Assembly: GCA_028820655.1 (NCBI GenBank)
Contig: JAPPIK010000045.1
Coordinates: 62,001 to 126,000 of the forward strand
Length of the DNA: 64,000 bases
DNA from: Candidatus Poribacteria bacterium
GTDB taxonomy: Bacteria; Poribacteria; WGA-4E; JAJDTR01
Direction: 5' to 3'
Shown here: in pieces, positions 43,935-52,403 of the stretch
How the letters are laid out: each line of letters starts with the position of its first letter
Numbering within the stretch: the stretch's first letter is position 1
Notes under the pieces: generated by a model
The model's database searches: none
Told to the model about the DNA's origin: nothing
Seen by the model: the letters and a program-made list of their open reading frames with translations, nothing else
Made by a program: the position numbers and the translations under genes

Positions 43935-45599
43935 ATGAGAATCTTCCTTGTCGTGACTGCAATTCTTCTGTTTGTCGCCTTTGATATCTACTACCCTGAT
44001 CCGGCAGCGGAAAAGAAAGAGGCTATCCTTGAACTCATGGATGCGATTCCGGTTCCCGTGATTTGTGCCAGGGGCATTCCGTGGTATGAGTTCGCGCATG
44101 GACAGCATGACGATTTCACCGATGACGTGCTGTTGGATATTGCAAAAACTGGTTCCGACGCAAGCGCCCGCGCCTTGGCGGTCGACAGTTTGGCAAAGCA
44201 GAAAAACGCGCGGTTAATTCCATTCTGGCATGACTCATTGGCAAATTCCGGAGCAAAGGATTCCCGGTGGGCGAATAATCATAATGCAGTCGAGGGGTTG
44301 TTGACCATCGACACTCCGGAGTCGGCTGGTGTTCTATATCAGTTTCTGTTAGATCCGGAAACCTCTACCGGCGTGTTGAGTAGCATTTGCTACGGAATAC
44401 AACCGTATTTCAGGCTGCCGGATGAAGCTTGGAAACGGATAATCTCTCTTACATCGCATGAGTCCGAGCACATGAGGTACGCGGCTTTTCACGCGTTGCT
44501 TTTCAACCGACCAGCTCCCTTCGTCACTGGGGAGTTGCTGAAGGAGCACTTGAAGCGTGCACTTAAAGATTCGAGCACTAAAGTGGTGAGATGGGCGTTG
44601 GGGTTGATCGGGAGGAATCCCGCGCCCGAGCTTTTTCCGGTTGTGTTCGGTTTTCTCCATCACACGGACGCTCGTGTACGTGTTAGCGCGGACGAGGCGC
44701 TCGGCAATCTGCTTTCGTCAGATGCCGACAACTTTGAAATGTGCGAACGGGCACTTCGGGTGCGACGCTGGAGTTTCCGGACGGCTCCGCTGCTTGCGGC
44801 GGAATATGCCCACATCCTCCAAGACGAAAGGGGCGCCTTTGCGGAGGCCGAAGACGCATTTCAAACAGCGCATCGCGCTTACTCTTCAAACGACGCCTAT
44901 CGAGCGGTCGGATCTGAACCGGGCGCAACAATGCTTTACAGACTCATAGAGGTCAAACAGAAGCGCGGCGACATCAATGGTGCGATAGAGGTACTCAACC
45001 AACTTACGGAAGAATATCCGCGGAGTAGTGTGGAATTGGACCGTGAACTGTCTGTGTCAGGAAAAAGACCAGACGATTCAAGTGTTCCAATTTTGGTTAT
45101 TATCGTCGACAGGTATGGTTACAATACCGAATACCCGACTAGGGGAAAACGTCGCGAACCGGTATGGCGACTGGAACCGGAACTTCGAGCGGTGTTGGAA
45201 AATGCTCCAATCTGTATTAAGGTTACGTCGCTGACGGAAACACACCATTCTACACAGAGATTAAAGTTCAAGGTGTCTATTCAGAACATCAGAAACGATG
45301 TTGTGACACTTCACTGTACCCAACCGGAGAGGGGAGGTATAACGGTTCCGGGGAATGCTCTCATCGAAATAAACGCCGGTGAATGCACCACTTTTCGTGA
45401 GACCGAGGAAATAAATCGCAGCGCTAAGCGTGTTGAGATTTCGCCGGGCGAGTCGTTTTCCTTCGTTGGTACGCTTGAACCATTGCCAAACGGGAATCAC
45501 TTCGTCGACTTCCGGTTCGACATCACATGCGACTTCGAAAGTGGCGAGAAATGGAGTCATAGAGTGCTAGCCAATTCGGTGAACTTGACCATTCCTTGA
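43935..45599 (+). CDS. Membrane-anchored HEAT-repeat-like protein
   Basis: The 554-residue protein has an N-terminal signal anchor (MRIFLVVTAILLFVAFDIYY). Residues ~75-290 are alpha-helical repeats of HEAT type (SARALAVDSLAKQ, HMRYAAFHALLF, KVVRWALGLIGR, RVRVSADEALGNLL). A TPR-like segment (~300-370: MLYRLIEVKQKRGDINGAIE) follows, and the C-terminal ~150 residues are beta-rich, like a secreted immunoglobulin-like domain. It probably binds partners in the periplasm. The ATG has a GAGGGC site 5 bases upstream. No operon partner and no link to the adjacent CRISPR locus are visible. Function unknown. Confidence 0.75.
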   Translation: MRIFLVVTAILLFVAFDIYYPDPAAEKKEAILELMDAIPVPVICARGIPWYEFAHGQHDDFTDDVLLDIAKTGSDASARALAVDSLAKQKNARLIPFWHDSLANSGAKDSRWANNHNAVEGLLTIDTPESAGVLYQFLLDPETSTGVLSSICYGIQPYFRLPDEAWKRIISLTSHESEHMRYAAFHALLFNRPAPFVTGELLKEHLKRALKDSSTKVVRWALGLIGRNPAPELFPVVFGFLHHTDARVRVSADEALGNLLSSDADNFEMCERALRVRRWSFRTAPLLAAEYAHILQDERGAFAEAEDAFQTAHRAYSSNDAYRAVGSEPGATMLYRLIEVKQKRGDINGAIEVLNQLTEEYPRSSVELDRELSVSGKRPDDSSVPILVIIVDRYGYNTEYPTRGKRREPVWRLEPELRAVLENAPICIKVTSLTETHHSTQRLKFKVSIQNIRNDVVTLHCTQPERGGITVPGNALIEINAGECTTFRETEEINRSAKRVEISPGESFSFVGTLEPLPNGNHFVDFRFDITCDFESGEKWSHRVLANSVNLTIP

Positions 45600-45767
45600 C
45601 CGGTAGCGAGTGAATTCAGAAGATCACGTGTTTATGGGAAGATAAAGAATGAGGAAATCGAAAGCCCTTCCTGCACTACACGAGTCCGCCACAGAAAATT
45701 CAACAAAGGCGATCAAATGTAAGGTGGAATTAACCGATCGCATAGCAATCCCCGTCACAACACGTTC

Positions 45768-46340
45768 GTAGGGGCGGGGTTCCCACGCCCGCCCTCGCTT
45801 CACGGCTTCACGCGGACAGCGCCCAGATGTGATTTAATTGACCGACCAACCAACGATCAACGGAATTGGCAATGACCGCGATTGAAATCACTTAACCCAT
45901 CAACCACCAATCCTCGCTCCGGAGCATCAACCGACCGAACAAGGAGCGCGATAGCAAATCCCGCGGCTTGTCAATAGACACCGATACGTCAAGCTACGCA
46001 CTCCAGCGGAGCGCAATGTGGTAAACATCCAATCAGCCGCCCTAAATGGGTTGAACAATCAATCGACCGGATTAGGATAAACCGAGTGGACAGCGAGGGA
46101 TCAAAGGAACAAACAGCGAACGCGATAGAGATCCTCTGTAACAACACGTTCGTAGGGGCGGGGTTCCCCCGCCCGCCGTCGCTTCGCGGCTTCACGCGGA
46201 CAGCGCCCAGATGCGATTTAATTGACCGACCAATCAACGATCGACGGAATAGGCAATGACCGCGATTGAAATCACTTAACCCATCAACCACCAATCCCCG
46301 CTCTGGAGGATCAACCGAGTGGACGACAAGGACGATGATC
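45768..46340 (+). repeat. Direct duplication of a ~190-bp compound repeat
   Basis: The stretch from ACGTTCGTAGGGGCGGGG at ~45763 to ~45960 recurs from ~46142 to ~46330 at high identity: a GGGGCGGGGTTCCC hairpin, CGGCTTCACGCGGACAGCGC, and AATGACCGCGATTGAAATCAC. Each copy then carries a GATCAA-type element at the same place (CTCCGGAGC|ATCAACCGACC and CTCTGGAGG|ATCAACCGAG). The region 45600-47572 has no credible gene. Confidence 0.7.
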
Positions 46341-46443
46341 ATCCCTGCAATAACAATCCTGCACTCTGCCATTCGCGAGCGAGTCGAGATGTCTTTAAGA
46401 GGCAAGGAATGACTTCCACGGCCTCTCACCCTTCGTAGGCGGG

Positions 46444-46520
46444 AATCAAGTGATCGGATAGCGAGTGATCAAATGACTGGCTGGGATCAAACGAGTGCGA
46501 TAGAAATCCCATAGAGATCC
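46444..46520 (+). repeat. Cluster of three overlapping GATCAA/GCGATAG copies
   Basis: ATCAAGTGATCGGATAGCG, GATCAAATGACTGGCTGG and GATCAAACGAGTGCGATAG follow one another, as if copies had entered each other. Confidence 0.55.
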
Positions 46521-46729
46521 CCCTTGCCCCGCATTGACGTGGCATCCAAAACAAAGGCGGTCGATGTCCCATAGTAGAAAGTCCCGATAGCGCACCCATC
46601 GAACTCCCAAGGCGATAGAAGATCCTGCTCGATATCCACTCGCTTAATCGCCGTGTTTCGTGCAGTCGTAGACCGGCTCTCCCGCCCCTCAGCGTACTTT
46701 ACCTCCCGTATAATCTGCATTTTTATGAT

Positions 46730-46758
46730 TGAAAACTTCACACACGTATAGTATAATA
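46730..46758 (+). promoter_or_regulatory. Promoter-like cassette, copy 2
   Basis: TTGAAA (46730-46735), 17 bases, TATAAT (46753-46758), closely related to copy 1 at 34034-34062 including the spacer (ACTTCACACACGTATAG versus ACTTAACACATGTGTGG). It could drive a transcript through 46765-47572 toward gdhA, but nothing between looks like a gene. Confidence 0.5.
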
Positions 46759-47572
46759 TGCTTGGTTAGCATTGGTTGGGACCCTACTTCTGACGGTTGT
46801 CCGCCATCGGAGGGAAAACCCCATGTGCCTTGAGTTCATGCTGTTCAAATGTGGAACCGCTGCAACCGCAATACCGGAGCCTTCCACGGTCACTGGAAAA
46901 TAAGAAATTTCCACAGAGTTTAATGTCGAATCTGCATCACAATCGCCTGTCCTGTTCAATTGTAGATACCGCTTTTCCGCACCGGCATTGTCGGCAAACG
47001 GGTGAATCTCGACAGCGTCCCGCCATGGCGCCTGACGCGGTTTTGGGAAGCTTTTTCAGCGCCTCAAGGAGAGGAGGGCAAGTTATATTCGCAGAAAATC
47101 GCAGAAATTCGCACACTCAATCGCGGCACCAAAATCATGCACAAAGCCACGCTGCGACACGCTTCGACGCCCTTTTCGCGTCGTAACGCATGGACTGCGA
47201 TAGATTTCCAATCGCAAATCCCGTATAATAGGAGTCCGCTCAAGTTTCTTACGCGTCGAAAAACCGAATTTTCTTCTATGCGATTCGCGCTAATCAGTCT
47301 CGAAACATTACATGCGTCTCTATCGAAATTTAAGAAGCGAACACACACGAGTGGACCCCCAATCATAGTGCGCGGAGAAAAGCGGACTTTCGCGGTATGC
47401 GGCAAAACATGCTTAAAGGCGTGTCATAACATAGTTCAGCCCCAATTTTCGCCGTCGAACGACAACTCCGCCCCATTAATTCATAGAGTTTCGAGGGCGG
47501 ATGGTTTGTTCCGCAGTCCGACACGGTACACATCTTCCACGACTCCAATTATCGATGTAAAGGAGCACGGAT

Positions 47573-48988
47573 ATGGCGCCAACGGTTCCATTTTTCCAAC
47601 AGGTCAACCTTAACTTCGATGCTGCCGCTCAGTTCACCGATTATCCGCATGGGCTGCTTGATCAGGTCAAAATGTGCAATACGATCTGTCACATGGCATT
47701 TCCGGTCAAAAGAGATGACGGCGCGATTGAAGTCATCCATGCCTGGCGTGCGGAACACAGTCATCACAAACTGCCGACAAAAGGAGGCATCCGTTACAGT
47801 ACACTGGTCGATGAGGACGAAGTGATGGCGCTCGCCGCTCTTATGACATACAAGTGCGCTCTCGTCGATGTGCCGTTCGGCGGGGCAAAAGGCGGCGTCC
47901 AGATTGACATCAAGAAGTATTCTCCCGACGAATTGGAACGCATCACTCGGCGCTACACGTATGAATTGGTGCGGAAGAATTTCATCGGTCCGGGGATTGA
48001 TGTTCCTGCACCCGACTACGGCACCGGGGAACGTGAAATGGCGTGGATTGCCGACACCTATACCACATTGAATCCGGGAACGTTGGACACGATGGCGTGT
48101 GTGACCGGAAAACCGGTCGAGCAAAGCGGGATACGTGGACGGAGAGCGGCAACCGGCAGAGGCGTGTATTTTGGCATCCGCGAGGCGTGCAAGGTCTCCG
48201 AGGACATGAATAAACTTGGCCTTCAACCGGGACTTGACGGGAAACGGGTGACAGTTCAAGGATTTGGCCAGGTTGGGTACCACGCAGCCAAATTTCTGGA
48301 TGAAGCCGGAGCGGTGGTAGTTGGACTGGCGGACATTGGCGGCGCAATTTACAATTCGAACGGGTTGGATGTTGAGGAGGCCTTTCAGTATCGGAGTAAT
48401 AGCGGTAGCTTATTCAACTTCCCCGGCGCAACGAATCTCTCAAAACCCGCCCACGTCCTCGAACTGGATTGTGATATCCTCGTGCCCGCGGCGCTTGAAA
48501 ATCAGATCACGCGCCATAACGCCTCCCGAATCAAAGCAAAGATCATTGGGGAAGCGGCAAACGGTCCGACAACCCCCGAAGCCGACGACATCCTCAAGGC
48601 ACAAAGGGTGATGGTAATACCGGATGTGTATCTTAATTCCGGCGGCGTGACGCTCTCATACTTTGAATGGCTAAAGAACCTATCGCATGTCCGGTTTGGT
48701 CGGCTCGAAAGCCGGTTTGACGAGAATATGCGCAGAAACCTTCTGAAGGCAGTGGAAACCGTCTCGGGAAAGCGGTTTCCGGAATCGGAACAAGAGCGAC
48801 TGACGCATGGCGCCACGGAAGAAGATCTGGTGGATGCGGCGCTTGAGGAAACCATGATAACCGCGTACCACGAGATTAGGACGGAATCAAAAGCGCTGGG
48901 CGGGGAATTCCACCTACGCACCGGAGCGTTTCTAATTGCTATCAATAAGGTGGCGCAGTCGTATATGCAAGCCGGAATCTTCCCTTAG
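47573..48988 (+). CDS. gdhA: Glutamate dehydrogenase (Glu/Leu/Phe/Val dehydrogenase family)
   Basis: The 471-residue enzyme has the substrate-binding lysine in LPTKGGIRY (K70), the catalytic lysine in PFGGAKGGV (K106), [12 protein letters not shown] with the conserved Asp, and the nucleotide-binding GFGQVG ([13 protein letters not shown]). It interconverts glutamate and 2-oxoglutarate plus ammonia in the cytoplasm. Asp after the second strand (GLADIGG) suggests NAD+ use. It is slightly longer than the ~420-residue NAD enzymes. AAAGGAG lies 8 bases before the ATG. The gene stands alone between a repeat-rich gap and a tandem repeat array. Confidence 0.93.
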   Translation: MAPTVPFFQQVNLNFDAAAQFTDYPHGLLDQVKMCNTICHMAFPVKRDDGAIEVIHAWRAEHSHHKLPTKGGIRYSTLVDEDEVMALAALMTYKCALVDVPFGGAKGGVQIDIKKYSPDELERITRRYTYELVRKNFIGPGIDVPAPDYGTGEREMAWIADTYTTLNPGTLDTMACVTGKPVEQSGIRGRRAATGRGVYFGIREACKVSEDMNKLGLQPGLDGKRVTVQGFGQVGYHAAKFLDEAGAVVVGLADIGGAIYNSNGLDVEEAFQYRSNSGSLFNFPGATNLSKPAHVLELDCDILVPAALENQITRHNASRIKAKIIGEAANGPTTPEADDILKAQRVMVIPDVYLNSGGVTLSYFEWLKNLSHVRFGRLESRFDENMRRNLLKAVETVSGKRFPESEQERLTHGATEEDLVDAALEETMITAYHEIRTESKALGGEFHLRTGAFLIAINKVAQSYMQAGIFP

Positions 48989-49044
48989 GATGGTCGCCGC
49001 GATTACATCGTAGTAGGTTCTCTATTCGATATTCAAAAGGCACT

Positions 49045-49870
49045 TTCAAGAATAAACTTAAGTTTTGTCCTGAATCCAAACCGCTCCTGCTGGATTGTCA
49101 AATCCGGCAGGTCTTTATCTAACCAATAGAGTGGGTTGAATTCGATGAACCTAAGTAATCAGCTTTCCATTCTTGCTAATCCTTAAGGAAGATTAGCTTT
49201 TCAATTGAAACTTGCTCCAAAGGAAGATTCAAGAATAAGCTTTACATTTAGAGGTTGAAATAGAAAATACGCCCCCTGACTGCTCCTGCTGGATTGTCAA
49301 ATCCGGCAGGTCTTTATCTAACCAATAGAGTGGGTTGAATTCGATGAACCTAAGTAATCAGCTTTCCATTCTTGCTAATCCTTAAGGAAGATTAGCTTTT
49401 CAATTGAAACTTGCTCCAAAGGAAGATTCAAGAATAAGCTTTACATTTAGAGGTTGAAATAGAAAATACGCCCCCTGACTGCTCCTGCTGGATTGTCAAA
49501 TCCAGCAGGTCTTTATCTAACCAATAGAGTGGGTTGAATTCGATGAACCTAAGTAATTAGCTTCCCATTCTTGCTAATCCTTAAGGAAGATTAACTTTTA
49601 AATTGAAACTTGCTCCAAAGGAAGATTCAAGAATAAGCCCCCTGACTGCTCCTGCTGGATTGTCAAATCCAGCAGGCCTCTATCTAACCAATAGGGTGGG
49701 TTGAAAACGGTGAAACCAAAGTGTTCAGCTTCCTTTTCTTGCTTATCTTTAAGGAAGATTAACTTTTAAATTGAAACTTGCTCCAAAGGAAGTTTCAAGA
49801 ATAAACTTAAGTTTTGTCCTGAATCCAAACCGCTGCTGCTGGATTGTCAAATCCGGCAGGTTCTAATCTG
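49045..49870 (-). repeat. Tandem array of ~199-bp units with conserved hairpins
   Basis: Units begin (GCTCCTGCTGGATTGTCA) at 49083, 49282, 49481, 49648 and a last partial one at 49832; periods are 199, 199, 167 and 184 bases. Each has a CTGCTGGATT/AATCCRGCAG hairpin with loop GTCA; where the left arm T faces G or A the stem is still kept. Each full unit has a second hairpin GCTAATC/GATTAGC followed by T-rich sequence. The array is flanked by the same AAACTTAAGTTTTGTCCTG block on both sides. A single inverted copy lies at 10041-10125. Strand is given to match that copy and is otherwise arbitrary. Confidence 0.9.
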
Positions 49871-49897
49871 GCGATTGCGGGGCGGTTCCCCATCTCT

Positions 49898-50728
49898 GTG
49901 AAATGGATACAGTTTCGATTCGCGCCAGTCAGTGTAGAATACAAACTTCAACATGGAAGCTTGCAAAAGGGTTTTATCGCTGTGCGGGATTATGGTAATT
50001 TTGTCCGGAGACTACACGGTTTAAGCTTGCCCAATTTAGAACTGGATACGCTTGGAGAGGTCAATGGTTGCCCTATCTATCGTCTGGTGTTCGGGTCGGT
50101 TTCTCATGTGAAGTGTAAGGTCCTGATAACCGCAGGTCTCCATGGAGATGAACCGGCGGGCCCCGAAGCGGTATTACAGTTCTTGCACGAATACGACGCA
50201 GCACGCTATGACAACTTCAGGTTTCTCATCCTTCCTTGCATCAATCCATTCGGCTATGTCCACGATACTCGCGAAAACGAAACGGGAATAGATCTCAACC
50301 GTGTGTTTGAAGTCGATAATCCGCCAGAGGAAGCTCGGCTCGTCAAATCGGCGGTGGCTGGCGAACGATTCGATTTCGCAATAGATTTTCACGAAGATTG
50401 GGAAGCAGAGGGGTTTTACTTCTATGAGGGACGAAAAAGCGAAAACTGGGTCGGGCCGGAGGTCATCAAGAACGTCGAGAGCGTTTGCCCGATTGATTGG
50501 GACAATGATGAAAACGACTTGCCGATCGCTGACGCCGTGTTTAGGGTCGACCCCGCCTGGGGGCAAGAAGGTTTTACCCCCTACTTACTCGCTTTTCACT
50601 CCGACCACGTGATGATTTGCGAAACACCTACGAGATTACCAATGCGCCAGCGCACTGCCGCTCACCTGAAGGCGCTGGAGACGGTGACTATGCATTACAA
50701 TCGAGCGACTGAACAAGGAGCGCGATAG
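49898..50728 (+). CDS. M14-type zinc carboxypeptidase / succinylglutamate desuccinylase-like protein
   Basis: With GTG 49898 as start the zinc ligands are H82 and E85 (GLHGDEPAG) and H165 (DFHEDW), with the substrate-binding NETGIDLNR between them, the pattern of M14 carboxypeptidases and the AstE/AspA group. It probably removes a C-terminal or N-acyl amino acid. The start is uncertain: the frame is open to 49844, but those codons belong to the tandem repeat array, and no ATG or clear ribosome-binding site precedes conserved sequence. The last ~10 codons and the stop lie inside a GATCAA/GCGATAG-type repeat (50700-50736), so the native C-terminus seems to have been replaced. Confidence 0.75.
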   Translation: MKWIQFRFAPVSVEYKLQHGSLQKGFIAVRDYGNFVRRLHGLSLPNLELDTLGEVNGCPIYRLVFGSVSHVKCKVLITAGLHGDEPAGPEAVLQFLHEYDAARYDNFRFLILPCINPFGYVHDTRENETGIDLNRVFEVDNPPEEARLVKSAVAGERFDFAIDFHEDWEAEGFYFYEGRKSENWVGPEVIKNVESVCPIDWDNDENDLPIADAVFRVDPAWGQEGFTPYLLAFHSDHVMICETPTRLPMRQRTAAHLKALETVTMHYNRATEQGAR

Positions 50729-50736
50729 AAAGTCCC
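50700..50736 (+). repeat. GATCAA/GCGATAG element overlapping the end of the carboxypeptidase-like gene
   Basis: ATCGAGCGACTGAACAAGG then AGCGCGATAGAAAGTCCC. The TAG within GCGATAG serves as the stop codon. Confidence 0.65.
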
Positions 50737-50856
50737 TTAAGCGAGTGAATAGCTAGTAAGATTCACTATCGTCATGTAATCCTCGGTGAGACAGGGACAT
50801 CTTCCGGCGAGGCAAGACACCCCGCCCACGAAAGTTCAGTTACAGTTAGGTCGAGA

Positions 50857-51744
50857 ATGGAGACAGAGACATTACACGAAAAGATCAACATTGACAGCCT
50901 GAGCGGTTATCCTCGCCGCATTGTCTGCTTGACGGACGAAACCACCGAAACTCTCTATCTTTTGGGCGAGGAGGATCGAATTGCGGGAGTTTCGGGGTAC
51001 ACGGTTCGTCCCAAAGAGGCGCGGTCCAAGCCGAGGGTATCGGCTTTTGTCAGCGCAAAGATAGATAAGATTTTGGAATTGCGCCCGGACTTGGTGCTTG
51101 CATTTTCCGATCTGCAAGCCGACATCGTGCGAGAGTTGATCCAAAAAGGATTGACCGTCCTCGCCTTCAATCAAAGAAGCGTCGTAGAGATTCTGCAGAT
51201 GATTCAGACCTTGGCTGGTTTGGTGGGGACACCACAGAAGGGCAAAGCGCTCACGGCGGAGTTGTGGAGCGGCTTGGAGGAGATTCGGGAGTCGGCACGG
51301 CGCTTTCCTCGGCGGCCAAAGGTCTTCTTCGAGGAGTGGAACGACCCCTTGATTAGCGGTATTCAATGGGTAGAGGAACTCACCGAGCTGGCCGGAGGAG
51401 AACCGGTTTTCCCGGAACTGCGCCAGAAAGCGTTGGCGCGTGATCGCATCCTTGATCCAGACAGTGTCATCTCTCGCGATCCGGAGGTGGTTATCGCTTC
51501 GTGGTGCGGCGTCAAGGTCAATAAGGACCGAATCATGGCTAGACCCGGCTGGTCGGGAATTACCGCCGTAGGTCGAGGGCACATCTATGAGATCAAATCA
51601 ACCTATATCCTGCAACCGGGTCCGGCGGCACTGTCGGAAGGCGTCCGGCAGCTTCATCTCGCCTTGGCTCATTCCGTCGGCGTTGAGGTGGAGCCCTGGC
51701 TCAGGCCTCGTGAAAGGGTGGATGCTGCGTTGGATTCTGCGTAG
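50857..51744 (+). CDS. BtuF-like periplasmic-binding-fold protein without signal peptide
   Basis: The 295-residue protein has the class III substrate-binding fold (PF01497-like): RRIVCLTDETTETLYLLGEE at the start, ILELRPDLVLAFSD, a linker helix, VFFEEWNDPLISG, and ARPGWSGITAVGRGHIYEI near the end. These bind cobalamin, haem or iron-siderophores for ABC import. Here no signal peptide or lipobox precedes the domain, so it may be cytoplasmic; a related signal-less group is annotated as cobalamin-binding in many genomes. No permease or ATPase gene is adjacent, though two TonB-dependent receptors lie elsewhere in the window. Confidence 0.78.
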   Translation: METETLHEKINIDSLSGYPRRIVCLTDETTETLYLLGEEDRIAGVSGYTVRPKEARSKPRVSAFVSAKIDKILELRPDLVLAFSDLQADIVRELIQKGLTVLAFNQRSVVEILQMIQTLAGLVGTPQKGKALTAELWSGLEEIRESARRFPRRPKVFFEEWNDPLISGIQWVEELTELAGGEPVFPELRQKALARDRILDPDSVISRDPEVVIASWCGVKVNKDRIMARPGWSGITAVGRGHIYEIKSTYILQPGPAALSEGVRQLHLALAHSVGVEVEPWLRPRERVDAALDSA

Positions 51745-51754
51745 GCAGGGCATG

Positions 51755-52240
51755 GGGATTTCTATCGTGCAAAGATTTCTATCGCCTTCGTTATCCACTC
51801 AGTTGATCCATTTCGGTTGGGTGATTGTTTAACCCAACCGATGTGCTGTAGGAGCGATCTGCGAATCGCGACAAATAGGGAATCGGTGGGAACTCCTCCT
51901 ACCCAAATCACGTACCTCTTTTAATTTGCTCGGGGGAGGAAATCTATATAACGGAATTTTCTATCGTTCTCGCAGTCTGGTCGCTTGATTTTTTAACCCA
52001 ACCTACGCGCTGTAGGAGCGATCTCCGAATCGCGACAAATAGGGAATCAATGGGAACTCCTCGTACCCAAATCACGTACGCCGTTTAATTTGTGTGAGGG
52101 GAACTCTATCGTGCAGGATCTACTATCGCCTTAGGATCTCTATGGGATCTCTATCGCGGTCACTAACCGTTCCCTTGATCACTCGATATCCATTCGCTTG
52201 ATCTATTCACTCGGTCGATCCTACATACACATCCGATTTC
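51755..52240 (-). repeat. Repeat cluster upstream of dnaE
   Basis: Reverse-oriented GATCAA/GCGATAG copies at ~51757-51808 and several fused ones at ~52107-52226 flank a direct duplication: ~51826-51925 and ~51995-52090 share CTGTAGGAGCGATCT, GCGACAAATAGGGAATC, GGGAACTCCTC and ACCCAAATCACGTAC. The 659-base gap 51745-52403 holds no gene. Confidence 0.65.
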
Positions 52241-52403
52241 CGTGAGGGGCGATTACAAATCGCTAGACACGCTAAGGAATTCATAATAAAATCTAATCCC
52301 CGGGTCGCCCGAGATATAAAAGGGCTAGGCCGGGAGGAAGAATCTACCGTCTTAATTTTTTCATTCATTGATAAATGGGTTGTGATAAAGATTAAGGAGA
52401 AAT

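Noticed and set aside
43630-43984. Two overlapping plus-strand frames before the HEAT-like gene
   Set aside because: Both are short, overlap each other and read Arg/Ser-rich; neither has a convincing start.
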